The notes: generated by a model not told the origin, from the letters alone. A DNA stretch of 13,146 nucleotides from CAYSIX01 sp964431205 (GCA_964431205.1 CAYSIX010000106.1:1-13146); one strand, 5' to 3'. Counted from the stretch's first letter, positions 1 to 6,816 are shown. Numbers and translations: made by a program.

Positions 1-212
<212 letters not shown>

Positions 213-401
213 CCCGACCCTCGACCCATCCGGGTCCGGTCGCGGGTCGATGCCCGCGCACTCGAATCCGTCTCGTGTTTCACGTTTCGTCGCCGGTCGC
301 GACCGGTCCCCCCGCCCTCCGCGGCGTCCCGGGGCCCACGTGGCCGCACGCAACACCAACCTGTCCTTCGCGATCAACCCTTCGCCGGGTTGGCTCGCGT
401 T
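213..401 (+). other. 23S-5S internal spacer
   Basis: About 190 bp between 23S and 5S rRNA. I see no tRNA gene, no credible coding region and no terminator here, so 5S should be co-transcribed with 23S and released by RNA processing. The short reading frames crossing it are not supported by any domain. Confidence 0.7.
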
Positions 402-510
402 TGCCGGTGACCATAGCGGCGGGGTCACACCCGATCCCATCCCGAACTCGGCCGTTAAGCCCGCCGCGCCGATGATACTGCCACCGCGGGAAAGTAGGTC
501 ATCGCCGGCT
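402..510 (+). rRNA. rrf: 5S ribosomal RNA
   Basis: About 109 nt with the hallmarks of 5S rRNA: GTGACCATAGCGGCGGGGTC at the 5' side, the conserved block CCCGAACTCGGCCGTTAAGC in the middle and GAAAGTAGGTCATCGCC at the 3' side. Helix I can be drawn between GCCGGTGA (403-410) and TCGCCGGC (502-509) with one G-U pair, which fixes the ends to within a base or two. The gene lies downstream of 23S in the same orientation and is followed directly by a strong intrinsic terminator. Confidence 0.95.
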
Positions 511-515
511 TCATC

Positions 516-550
516 AGCCCCGCAAGCCTAAAGCTTGCGGGGCTGTTTTT
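516..550 (+). terminator. Rho-independent terminator of the rRNA operon
   Basis: A perfect 12-bp stem, AGCCCCGCAAGC (516-527) with GCTTGCGGGGCT (533-544), a 5-nt loop CTAAA, then GTTTTT and a further T-rich stretch. It begins 6 nt after the 5S end and is the natural terminator for the rRNA transcript. Confidence 0.95.
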
Positions 551-569
551 CGTTTGGGACGCTCAAGGC

Positions 570-575
570 TATCAT
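570..575 (+). promoter_or_regulatory. Candidate -10 box (TATCAT) for the RRM gene
   Basis: TATCAT matches the TATAAT consensus at five of six positions. With 17-bp spacing the -35 would fall on TTTTCG (547-552), inside the T-tract of the rRNA terminator, and is a poor match. Transcription from about 582 would give a 5' untranslated leader of roughly 105 nt, long compared with the other genes here. Long leaders are known on cold-shock and RNA-binding protein mRNAs, but I do not see a recognised regulatory fold. Confidence 0.4.
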
Positions 576-674
576 GATCCACGTTGGGTCGGCCTCGGTG
601 AGCCGTCCCTTGTCCCGTTCCGAGACGCTCGCGAAGCTCCCCTGTGGCAGCCGAACGAATGCCTCGACAATCTC

Positions 675-679
675 AGGAG
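675..679 (+). promoter_or_regulatory. Ribosome binding site of the RRM gene
   Basis: AGGAG, 7 nt before ATG 687. It selects this start and shows that Shine-Dalgarno initiation is used in this genome. Confidence 0.8.
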
Positions 680-686
680 CTTCACG

Positions 687-1031
687 ATGAAGATCTATGT
701 CGGCAACCTCAGCTTCAATACCAATGAGGAGACGGTCCAATCCCTGTTCGAACAATATGGCGAGGTGAGCGAAGTCGCGCTGGTCACCGACCGTGATACC
801 GGTCGGCCCCGCGGGTTCGGCTTCGTCACCATGGACGACAGCGGCGCCCGCGACGCCATCGAGGCGCTCAACGGCACCGAGCTGGAAGGCCGGTCCATCA
901 CCGTCAACGAAGCCCGCCCGCGCGAGAACCGCAGCGGCGGTGGCGGCGGCGGCGGCGGGTTCCGCGGCGGTCGCCGCGGTGGTGGCGGCGGTGGTGGCGG
1001 TGGCGGTGGCGGTCGCCGCGATCGCTGGTAA
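687..1031 (+). CDS. Glycine-rich RRM-domain RNA-binding protein
   Basis: A 114-residue protein made of one RNA recognition motif and a glycine/arginine tail. The RRM (about residues 1-78) shows RNP2 as IYVGNL (3-8) and RNP1 as RGFGFVTM (42-49), with the RNA-stacking aromatics Tyr4, Phe44 and Phe46 in place. Residues 84-109 are almost pure glycine broken by FRGGRR, and the protein ends RRDRW. This is the layout of cyanobacterial Rbp and plant GRP-type proteins, which bind single-stranded RNA and are often cold-inducible RNA chaperones; that role is inferred. The start is well set by AGGAG at 675-679, 7 nt before the ATG. The gene is monocistronic: an rRNA terminator lies upstream and its own terminator lies 50 bp downstream. 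Confidence 0.93.
   Translation: MKIYVGNLSFNTNEETVQSLFEQYGEVSEVALVTDRDTGRPRGFGFVTMDDSGARDAIEALNGTELEGRSITVNEARPRENRSGGGGGGGGFRGGRRGGGGGGGGGGGGRRDRW
936..1013 (+). repeat. GGC/GGT triplet tract coding for polyglycine
   Basis: A GGN-rich low-complexity stretch inside the RRM gene, coding for glycine runs separated by FRGGRR. The codons mix GGC and GGT, so the tract is not a pure microsatellite, but it is a plausible site of length variation by replication slippage or of assembly error. The opposite strand reads as an artificial proline-rich frame. Confidence 0.8.
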
Positions 1032-1080
1032 ACCGTGGCCCTCGTGGCCGATCGGCCATGCCGATCCTCACAACCAAGCA

Positions 1081-1118
1081 ACGCTCCGCGCGTCACCGCG
1101 TGCGGAGCGTTTTCTTTT
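1081..1118 (+). terminator. Rho-independent terminator after the RRM gene
   Basis: ACGCTCCGC (1081-1089) pairs perfectly with GCGGAGCGT (1102-1110). The stem can be extended inward by a G-T pair and two G-C pairs, and it is followed by TTTTCTTTT. It separates the RRM gene from the sppA operon. Confidence 0.9.
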
Positions 1119-1184
1119 GCCGCGGACGCCGCCTCCCGCGCGTGCCGCGACGCGACCACCGCCGCGCCGATCCGCTCACCGCGT

Positions 1185-1190
1185 TACCAT
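1185..1190 (+). promoter_or_regulatory. Candidate -10 box (TACCAT) for the sppA operon
   Basis: TACCAT, 4-5 of 6 to the TATAAT consensus depending on weighting, between the upstream terminator and the first gene of the operon. No convincing -35 is visible 16-18 bp upstream. A start site near 1197 would give a leader of about 19 nt to ATG 1216, which includes the Shine-Dalgarno at 1203-1208. Confidence 0.5.
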
Positions 1191-1202
1191 CGAGCGGATC
1201 AT

Positions 1203-1208
1203 GAGGAG
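1203..1208 (+). promoter_or_regulatory. Ribosome binding site deciding the sppA start
   Basis: GAGGAG, 7 nt before ATG 1216. It favours ATG 1216 over the in-frame ATG at 1201, which overlaps the site, and over far-upstream in-frame starts that would run back through the RRM gene and terminator. Confidence 0.75.
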
Positions 1209-1215
1209 CGTGGCA

Positions 1216-2217
1216 ATGACCCACCATCGTCTGGCGATGACGATCGCCCTGCTCATCACGGCCGCGCTGGGCGGTTGTGGACCGATCACGTTTGTCGTCG
1301 GGCTGGCGCCGGGCGATCGTGCCTTGCGGGAGACGGTGCTGGAAGAGGACGGCCGGCTCGGCGGGGATCGGGTGGCGCTGATCGACGTCACGGGCGTGCT
1401 GATCAACGCCAACAAGCCCGGGCTGCTGGACCGCGGCGAGAACCCGGTGAGCCTGCTGTACGAGAAGCTGGCCAAGGCCGAGGACGATCCGCGTGTCAAG
1501 GCGGTGGTGCTGCGGTTGAACACGCCGGGCGGCGCGGTGACGGCGAGCGACGCGATGTACCGAGAGCTGCAGCGGTTCCGTGAGCGGACCGGCAAGCCGG
1601 TCGTCGCCCTGCTGATGGACGTGGCGGCCAGCGGCGGGTATTACGTCGCCTGCGCCTCCGATCGCATCGTCGCGTACCCCACGAGCGTCACGGGCAGCAT
1701 CGGCGTGATCGTCCAGACCATCAGCGTCAAGCCCGCGCTGCAGCGCCTCGGCGTCATGACCGAGGCGATGACCAGCGGCCCGAACAAAGACGCCGGCTCG
1801 CCCTTGAGCGTGCTCACCGACGAGCACCGTGCCGTGCTTCAGCAACTGGTCGACGACTTCTACGCCCGGTTTGTCGAGGTGGTCCGCGAGGCACGCCCCG
1901 GCATCCCGCCCGACCGCTTCGACGAAGTGACCGACGGCCGCGTGGTCAGCGGCGAGGTCGCGCTCGAGCACGGGCTGGTCGATGCCACCGGCGACCTGCA
2001 CGACGCGCTGGCCGTGGCGCGGGACCTGGCGGGGCTCGATCGGGCCGACGTCGTTCAATACCACCGACCGTTAGATTACGTCGGCTCGCCCTACGCGGCG
2101 GCGCCGGCCACGCCCGCCGTGGGCACGCAAGTGAACCTGCTGCAGATGAACCTCGACGCGGCGGGGCTCGAGCTGCCCGTGGGGTTCTACTATCTGTGGC
2201 GGCCCGACCTGCACTGA
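1216..2217 (+). CDS. sppA: Signal peptide peptidase SppA-type serine protease (S49), predicted lipoprotein
   Basis: A 333-residue member of peptidase family S49. These enzymes degrade leftover signal peptides and membrane fragments at the outer face of the cytoplasmic membrane. The short, B. subtilis-like single-domain form is present: LNTPGGAVTASD (101-112), the nucleophile loop MDVAASGGYY with Ser139, and the general-base region SGPNKDAGSP with Lys191. The 52-residue Ser-to-Lys spacing equals that of B. subtilis SppA (Ser147/Lys199), so the enzyme should be active. Residues 1-21 form a signal peptide ending in a lipobox, AALGGC with Cys21, so it is probably anchored by lipid rather than by a TM helix. 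The Zn-ribbon gene follows after 40 bp and is probably co-transcribed. Confidence 0.93.
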   Translation: MTHHRLAMTIALLITAALGGCGPITFVVGLAPGDRALRETVLEEDGRLGGDRVALIDVTGVLINANKPGLLDRGENPVSLLYEKLAKAEDDPRVKAVVLRLNTPGGAVTASDAMYRELQRFRERTGKPVVALLMDVAASGGYYVACASDRIVAYPTSVTGSIGVIVQTISVKPALQRLGVMTEAMTSGPNKDAGSPLSVLTDEHRAVLQQLVDDFYARFVEVVREARPGIPPDRFDEVTDGRVVSGEVALEHGLVDATGDLHDALAVARDLAGLDRADVVQYHRPLDYVGSPYAAAPATPAVGTQVNLLQMNLDAAGLELPVGFYYLWRPDLH

Positions 2218-2257
2218 CCCAGCCGCCGGGCCGCCGCACGCACCGGACCCACCGCGC

Positions 2258-3322
2258 ATGCCCATGCTCGACCTTGAGTGCCCGCGATGCGGCGTGACGC
2301 TGGAGCTGGACGAGGGTTTCGCCGGCGGGGTGTGTCGGTGCGCGGCGTGCGGCACGCTCATGACGGTGCCGGCGAACCCCGCGCTCGATCGCGCCGAGAC
2401 GCTGACCCGACCGCCGCGACCCGACCAGCCGATCGCCCCACCGTCCGCTGATGCCGACACCGACGCGCCCCGCGGCGAACGTGTCGCCGTGCGTGCCGCG
2501 ACGGTGTTCACGACCGAGTCCGGCCGCCGCGTTCACGTGCCTGACGAGGCCGCGATCCCGTTGGCACGCAAGCGGCGCATGGTCAGGACGACGACCGCCG
2601 TCGTATTTCTGGGCGTCGTGTTTCTGATCATCGCCGCGAGCGTGACGGGCATGCTGACGGTGCTTCAGACGCGATCGGATCGGTCCGATCCGTCGGCCGA
2701 CGCTGTCGCCGCCACGTTCGGGTTTGATCCGGACATGAACCCGTACTTGTTGACGCGCGCCAACGTGCTGGGCCTGCCGCTGGCACCGCGTTGTGTGGTC
2801 GTCGTTGACGCGTCGACTCAGAGTCGGCCGTGGTTGAGCCTGGTGAACGAGGCGCTGGCGACAGGGCTGACGGTCGCAAGCGATGACGCGACGCGGATCG
2901 CCCTGACTTACGCCGCCGACCCGGAGCCGATTCATCTGGTGGACGGCCTGGCACCGCGCACGGCACTGACGGTGACGGAGCTGGTTCGTTTTCAGGCGGC
3001 GGTCGCGCCCCGGGGCTCCGCGGACCTGTCCGCCGCGATCGAATCCGCCCGATCGCTCGACGCCACGCAGCTCGTGCTGATCACCTCGCGGTCACCGGAC
3101 GCGCTGGCGGACTCGGCGGCGCTGCCAGGCGCGGACCGTGCGGGACGGATCGAGGTCGTGGTCATCGACGGCGACGACTCGGCGTGGCGATCGGTGTTGC
3201 CGGAGGGTCGGGGGCGGGTGGTGTCGATGTCGTCGAATCAACTGCGTCGGTGGCGAGAAGAAGCACGCGGGGCTCACGACGACGAGGCAACGAACGACGG
3301 CGACATCGGAACGATTCGCTGA
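2258..3322 (+). CDS. Zn-ribbon membrane protein with a VWA-like domain, function unknown
   Basis: A 354-residue protein in three parts. Residues 5-37 are a zinc ribbon with CPRC (8-11) and CAAC (28-31) plus an extra Cys26, ending TLMTVP. Residues 112-136 are one hydrophobic membrane helix after a basic KRRMVR stretch. Residues 178-335 look like a von Willebrand A fold: a strand RCVVVVDAST, alternating strands and helices, and a second core strand QLVLITSRS. The MIDAS motif DxSxS is degenerate (Asp184, Ser186, then Gln188), so metal-dependent ligand binding is doubtful. The VWA assignment rests on pattern and fold, not on a clear family match. Zn-ribbon heads of this type are frequent in planctomycete proteins. 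No good Shine-Dalgarno precedes the ATG; a second ATG lies two codons on. It sits 40 bp after sppA and may share its membrane role. Confidence 0.8.
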   Translation: MPMLDLECPRCGVTLELDEGFAGGVCRCAACGTLMTVPANPALDRAETLTRPPRPDQPIAPPSADADTDAPRGERVAVRAATVFTTESGRRVHVPDEAAIPLARKRRMVRTTTAVVFLGVVFLIIAASVTGMLTVLQTRSDRSDPSADAVAATFGFDPDMNPYLLTRANVLGLPLAPRCVVVVDASTQSRPWLSLVNEALATGLTVASDDATRIALTYAADPEPIHLVDGLAPRTALTVTELVRFQAAVAPRGSADLSAAIESARSLDATQLVLITSRSPDALADSAALPGADRAGRIEVVVIDGDDSAWRSVLPEGRGRVVSMSSNQLRRWREEARGAHDDEATNDGDIGTIR

Positions 3323-3368
3323 TTCACGGCTCGCGCGCCCGGGTGTCCAGCGCCGGATGGCAGAGGCC

Positions 3369-4199
3369 TCAACCGAACGCGGTGACGACGCTGTGGCCCC
3401 AGATCAGGATGTACATGTCCTTGAGGAACTTGGCCAGGAAGAAGTTGACGACGATGATGGCGATGAAGCTGGTGACGAACGCGTCGGTCGCGGCGCGGCC
3501 CACGCCGGCCGCTCCGCTCTCGCAGTGAAAGCCCTTGTAGCAACTGATCATGCCGATGAAGAGCCCGAACACCACGCTCTTGATCAAGCCGGTGAACACG
3601 TCCCAGTTGCCCACGAACTGGGCGGAGAAGTCCCAGTAGGCGCCGCTGTCCACGCCGAAACCCTTCACGACCACGAGCCACCCGCCGAAGATGCCGCAGA
3701 CGTCGCTGAAGATGGTCAGGATCGGCGCCATGATGATGCACGCCATGACCCGGGGGACGACCAGGTAACCGATCGGATCGGCGCCCATGACGCGAAGCGC
3801 GTCGATCTGCTCGGTGACGCGCATGGTGCCCAGCTCGGCGCTGATCGCCCCGCCGACGCGACCGGCGATCATGACCGCGGCCAGCACCGGCCCGATCTGC
3901 TTCACCACCGAGAGGTGGATGATCCCACCGAGGCGGCCTTCCTGACCGATCGCGCGGAACTGGTCGTACGTCTCGATGCCGAGCACGGCCCCGACAAACG
4001 CACCGACCAGCATCACGACGGGGATGCTCTTGGTCCCGATGTAGTAGAGCTGCGGCAGCAGCAGGCGGATGCGGCGGAATCCCGCGGCGAGCCGCAGGCC
4101 CCACACGACCGAGGAGCCGCAGAACTGGGTGAACCGCCCGAGCCCGTCCAGGTTCGTCAGGATCCGCGCACCGGCAAATGCGAGCGTGTCTGTAGTCAT
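3369..4199 (-). CDS. mlaE: MlaE/YrbE-family ABC transporter permease
   Basis: A 276-residue polytopic membrane protein with the family signature over residues 103-151: GPVLAAVMIAGRVGGA, then AELGTMRVTEQIDAL and ADPIGYLVVPRV. The C-terminal segment CYKGFHCESGAAGVG (220-234) is also typical. Five or so hydrophobic helices are visible (about 55-75, 103-122, 145-175, 203-220, 238-262). MlaE permeases, with an MlaF ATPase and an MCE/MlaD protein, move phospholipids or sterols between membranes. No mlaF or mlaD adjoins it here: the downstream neighbour is convergent and tRNA-His lies upstream. I chose ATG 4199; the 46 residues readable upstream of it are Arg-rich and not membrane-like. GGGAG lies about 13 nt before the ATG, a weak Shine-Dalgarno. 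Length fits the family (about 260). Confidence 0.93.
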   Translation of the reverse strand: MTTDTLAFAGARILTNLDGLGRFTQFCGSSVVWGLRLAAGFRRIRLLLPQLYYIGTKSIPVVMLVGAFVGAVLGIETYDQFRAIGQEGRLGGIIHLSVVKQIGPVLAAVMIAGRVGGAISAELGTMRVTEQIDALRVMGADPIGYLVVPRVMACIIMAPILTIFSDVCGIFGGWLVVVKGFGVDSGAYWDFSAQFVGNWDVFTGLIKSVVFGLFIGMISCYKGFHCESGAAGVGRAATDAFVTSFIAIIVVNFFLAKFLKDMYILIWGHSVVTAFG

Positions 4200-4403
4200 C
4201 GAGGGCCAAGGCTCCCTGATCGGCGTCGCCGAGCGGTGATCGAACCGGTGTCGGCAAAGGATCGCCGCCAAGGCCCTGCGATGCAAATCAGCTCTGGCGT
4301 CACCCCCCCACCGCCGGCCCCGACGTCTGCCCGGCAAGCCGGCCCGTGCGTCGATCGCCGGCAGGCGAAGGCGGACGCGGAACCGGAGAGATCAACGGGA
4401 AAG
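4200..4403. other. Intergenic region between mlaE and tRNA-His
   Basis: 204 bp without a supported gene. A short GC-rich inverted repeat, GCCCGGCAAGCCGGCC, lies near 4330-4345 but has no T-run, so I do not call a terminator. No clear -10 box for mlaE was found, so mlaE could be read through from the tRNA promoter or have its own weak promoter. Confidence 0.5.
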
Positions 4404-4478
4404 GGTGACCGAGGGGATTCGAACCCCCGACCCCCTGGACCACAACCAGGTGCTCTAACCAACTGAGCTACGGTCACC
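4404..4478 (-). tRNA. tRNA-His (anticodon GTG)
   Basis: A complete cloverleaf read on the minus strand. Acceptor GTGACCG pairs with CGGTCAC, with the His-specific encoded G-1 opposite discriminator C73, the identity element for HisRS. The D arm is GCTCAGTTGGTTAGAGC. The anticodon stem CCTGG/CCAGG encloses the loop TTGTGGT with anticodon GTG. The T stem GGGGG/CCCCT, with one G-U pair, encloses TTCGAAT. CCA is not encoded (the DNA continues CTT), so it must be added after transcription. Confidence 0.97.
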
Positions 4479-4490
4479 GTCGGCGAGGGC

Positions 4491-4496
4491 ATTGTA
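4491..4496 (-). promoter_or_regulatory. Candidate -10 box (TACAAT) for tRNA-His
   Basis: On the minus strand TACAAT is followed by 12 nt and then the tRNA 5' end, giving a leader of about 5 nt. A perfect TTGACA lies further upstream (4534-4529), but 32 bp away, too far to be its -35. A better-spaced -35 is not obvious. Confidence 0.6.
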
Positions 4497-4570
4497 GCCA
4501 AAACGAAGCTAAATCTCCCGAACGGGGCTGTCAAACGCTCGTGCGGTCGGCGGCCCGAGCCGATTCTACC

Positions 4571-4595
4571 CGGCACGAAGCGGCGCGACGTGCCG
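4571..4595. repeat. Inverted repeat CGGCACG-N11-CGTGCCG
   Basis: A perfect 7-bp inverted repeat, 4571-4577 and 4589-4595, in the divergent region between tRNA-His and the yfgM-like gene. It has no T-run and lies just upstream of the predicted -35, so a protein-binding operator or a chance hairpin in GC-rich DNA are both possible. Confidence 0.4.
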
Positions 4596-4614
4596 TGGGA
4601 CGCTTGATCGGCGT

Positions 4615-4643
4615 TTGCGGGGCCCCCTGCGGCGGCCTAAACT
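4615..4643 (+). promoter_or_regulatory. Weak candidate promoter for the yfgM-like gene
   Basis: TTGCGG (4615-4620), a 17-bp spacer and TAAACT (4638-4643). Both hexamers are partial matches. Transcription would start about 38 nt before ATG 4688. The leader then contains a perfect 14-bp palindrome, GCGGCCGCGGCCGC (4660-4673), just before the Shine-Dalgarno AGGGA (4676-4680), which could fold and limit translation. Confidence 0.3.
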
Positions 4644-4687
4644 CACGGTTTGACACGCTGCGGCCGCGGCCGCCCAGGGAAACCGGC

Positions 4688-5509
4688 ATGGACAGCCAGG
4701 AACGCCACGAGCTGAAGGAAAACGACCTCGAACGGTTTCTCACTCACTTCGGCGAGTGGTGGAGCCAATACGGGGTCTCGACGCTGGCGATCATCGCGGC
4801 GATCGCCGCGGTGTTTGCGGGCTATCAGTTGATCAACAAGTGGCGGGTCGAGGCCCACGAGAACGCGTGGGCGGAGCTTGCGCTGCAGACGAGCCCGGAG
4901 TCGTATCGCCGCGTCGCCGAGTCGTACAGCGACCCGGTGGTTCAGTCGCTGGCCTACCTGCGTGGCGGCGACCTGTTCCTGGAAAAGGCGCTGGCGCCGA
5001 CCGGCTCCGGCGAGTCCGGGGCGGCCGAGCCCGATGCGGACGCGGCCGACGGCCCGGCCGCGAACCCGCCGGCCGGCGCGGCCTCGAGCGGGACCCCGTT
5101 GGACGATGCCGCTTGGATGTACGAGCAGGCGATCGCCGCCAGCGATCATCGGGTGTATCGGCTCAACGCGATGCTGGGCCTGGCGGCCGTCGCCGAATCC
5201 CGCCGTGACTGGCAGGGCGCTCGGGAACGATACGAACAGGTGATCCGCGAGGCGGGCGACGAGTTCCCCGCCATCGCGGCGCAGGCCGAGCGCCGGCTGG
5301 GACTGCTCGAGTCGGTCTCACGCCCGATCGTGCTCTCCGACGCCCCCGCCGAGGCACGCCGCGACGACCCCGTCGGCGCGACGACCACGACCGTCGTAAC
5401 CGGAAACGCGGGCGATGAATCCGCTCCCGATCCGGCCGACGCCTCCGCCGAAACCCCGACAGATCCCGAGGCGGGCAGCAGCTCCGATACCGAACCGGCA
5501 ACCAACTGA
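4688..5509 (+). CDS. YfgM-like membrane-anchored TPR protein
   Basis: A 273-residue protein with a short cytoplasmic N-terminus, one TM helix (about 31-50, GVSTLAIIAAIAAVFAGYQL) and TPR-like helices at 52-101 and 139-208. This resembles the YfgM/TPR_21 family, envelope proteins near the SecYEG translocon that help newly exported proteins; the family call is good and the role here is inferred. The TPR region is interrupted by an Ala/Gly/Pro/Asp linker (103-138). The last ~55 residues are a low-complexity acidic Thr/Ala/Asp/Pro tail without predicted structure. ATG 4688 is preceded by AGGGA at 7 nt spacing, so the 49 in-frame codons upstream are not used. In proteobacteria yfgM neighbours bamB; here an rluA-like gene follows after 50 bp. 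Confidence 0.8.
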   Translation: MDSQERHELKENDLERFLTHFGEWWSQYGVSTLAIIAAIAAVFAGYQLINKWRVEAHENAWAELALQTSPESYRRVAESYSDPVVQSLAYLRGGDLFLEKALAPTGSGESGAAEPDADAADGPAANPPAGAASSGTPLDDAAWMYEQAIAASDHRVYRLNAMLGLAAVAESRRDWQGARERYEQVIREAGDEFPAIAAQAERRLGLLESVSRPIVLSDAPAEARRDDPVGATTTTVVTGNAGDESAPDPADASAETPTDPEAGSSSDTEPATN

Positions 5510-5547
5510 AAGGCCGGCGAATCGACCCGGGCGACGGGCGCGCGGGC

Positions 5548-5553
5548 TACCAT
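5548..5553 (+). promoter_or_regulatory. Candidate -10 box (TACCAT) for the RluA-family gene
   Basis: TACCAT, then six bases, then ATG 5560. The usual 6-8 nt from -10 to the start site puts transcription on the start codon itself, so the mRNA would be leaderless. No Shine-Dalgarno is present. TCGACC (5522-5527) is the nearest -35-like element, but with a 20-bp spacer. Confidence 0.5.
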
Positions 5554-5559
5554 AGCTGC

Positions 5560-6816
5560 ATGACGGGTCCACGCGAGTCAATCGCCCCCACCACCGACAA
5601 CGAGCTGGTTCCCGCTGAACTCGACGACGACGAGGACCTGCTCGTCGCCGAGCTCGACGATCCGGACGACCTGTTCGCCGGTGGTGAGCGACGGCGGTGG
5701 ACGCTCGCCCGAGATGCACGCACCCGTCTCGACAAGTACCTCCAGGTCAGCATCAAGGGACTGAGCCGCAACAAGGTCCAGCAGCTCATCGAGCTGGGCG
5801 GCGTGCGCGTCAACGGCGAGGTGCCCAAGCCCAGCCAGCGCCTGCGTCGCGGCGACGTGATCGACCTGCGGTTGCCGCCCCGTCCCGGCGTGGACCTGCG
5901 GCCCGAGCCGATCCCCCTCGACGTCCTCTACGAGGACCGCGACTTCATCGTCGTCAACAAGCCCGCCGGTCTGATCGTTCACCCCGCGCGCAGTCACCTC
6001 TCAGGCACCCTGCTCAACGCCCTGGCGTATCACTTTCAGCAGCAGCGCCAGCGCGGCGTCGAGCCCGGATCGCTCAGCCACGTCGGCGTCGAGGACGCTC
6101 GCCCCGGCGTCGTCCATCGACTGGACAAGAACACCACCGGCGTGATCATCGTCGCCAAGCAGGACGAGACCCACTGGCTGATCGCCAAGCAGTTCGAGGA
6201 CCGCTCGAACCTCAAGGCCTACCTCGCCGTCGTCCACGGCTGCCCGGACCCGCCCGGCGGCGCGATCGATCAGCCGATCGGCAAGCACCCGACCATCCGC
6301 GAGGCCATGGCCGTCCGCCACGACTCGCTCGGCAAGCAGGCGCTGACGCTCTACCGGGTTCGACGGCGGTACCGCGGCTACAGCCTGGTGGAGCTGGAGC
6401 TGAAGACCGGCCGCACGCACCAGATCCGCGTGCACCTTTCGTACCTGGGCCATCCGATCGTTGGCGATCTGCTCTACGGCGGCGAGGCCATCGGCACGGC
6501 TGAGCTGGACGACCCGCCTCACCCCGCCGGTGCGCGACCGAACGTCAACTTCGCCCGAACCAAGGCCGAGGGCCATCGCCTCGCCCAGCACGCGGCGGCT
6601 CGGCCCGACCTGCTGCTGGCCACGCCCGCGCTGCACGCCGCCATGCTGCAGATCGTGCACCCGCGCACGGGTCAGCGGATGACCTTCACCGCGCCGATCC
6701 CCGGACGACTGGGGCGGCTGATCGGCGAGCTGGAGCAACGCCCCGCACACGGGCCCGTCGTCACCCAGGGCACGTGGGTGGACCTGGACCGCGCGCTGCC
6801 CGGGACGGACGCGTGA
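5560..6816 (+). CDS. RluA-family 23S rRNA pseudouridine synthase
   Basis: A 418-residue pseudouridine synthase that isomerises uridines in structured RNA. An S4 RNA-binding domain spans about 55-108 (RLDKYLQ ... VRVNGEVPKPSQRLRRGDVI). The catalytic domain starts at DFIVVNKPAGLIVHP (128-142) and has motif II GVVHRLDKNTTG with the catalytic Asp189, and motif III LKTGRTHQIRVHL (281-293). The domain order matches RluD/RluC, which modify the large subunit rRNA; the exact sites cannot be read from the sequence. It is longer than E. coli RluD (326 aa): about 45 acidic residues precede the S4 domain and about 40 residues (312-352) are inserted between GDLLYGG and the LHA-containing C-terminal segment. 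No Shine-Dalgarno precedes the ATG. It converges with pduO, with 13 bp between stops. Confidence 0.95.
   Translation: MTGPRESIAPTTDNELVPAELDDDEDLLVAELDDPDDLFAGGERRRWTLARDARTRLDKYLQVSIKGLSRNKVQQLIELGGVRVNGEVPKPSQRLRRGDVIDLRLPPRPGVDLRPEPIPLDVLYEDRDFIVVNKPAGLIVHPARSHLSGTLLNALAYHFQQQRQRGVEPGSLSHVGVEDARPGVVHRLDKNTTGVIIVAKQDETHWLIAKQFEDRSNLKAYLAVVHGCPDPPGGAIDQPIGKHPTIREAMAVRHDSLGKQALTLYRVRRRYRGYSLVELELKTGRTHQIRVHLSYLGHPIVGDLLYGGEAIGTAELDDPPHPAGARPNVNFARTKAEGHRLAQHAAARPDLLLATPALHAAMLQIVHPRTGQRMTFTAPIPGRLGRLIGELEQRPAHGPVVTQGTWVDLDRALPGTDA

Noticed and set aside
213..401. tRNA in the 23S-5S spacer
   Set aside because: No T-arm or anticodon-arm pattern on either strand.
695..1159. Minus-strand frame with long proline runs
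   Set aside because: It is the complement of the polyglycine tract of the RRM gene and has no domain of its own.
793..1215. In-frame extension of sppA back to 793
   Set aside because: It would run through the RRM gene in another frame and through a strong terminator. The signal peptide and Shine-Dalgarno place the start at 1216.
3138..4466. 442-codon plus-strand frame opposite mlaE
   Set aside because: Asp/His-rich low-complexity product antisense to a clear MlaE permease, and it runs into tRNA-His.
4650..4655. Perfect TTGACA before the yfgM-like gene
   Set aside because: A 17-bp spacer would put the -10 on CCCAGG, next to the start codon. It cannot serve this gene.
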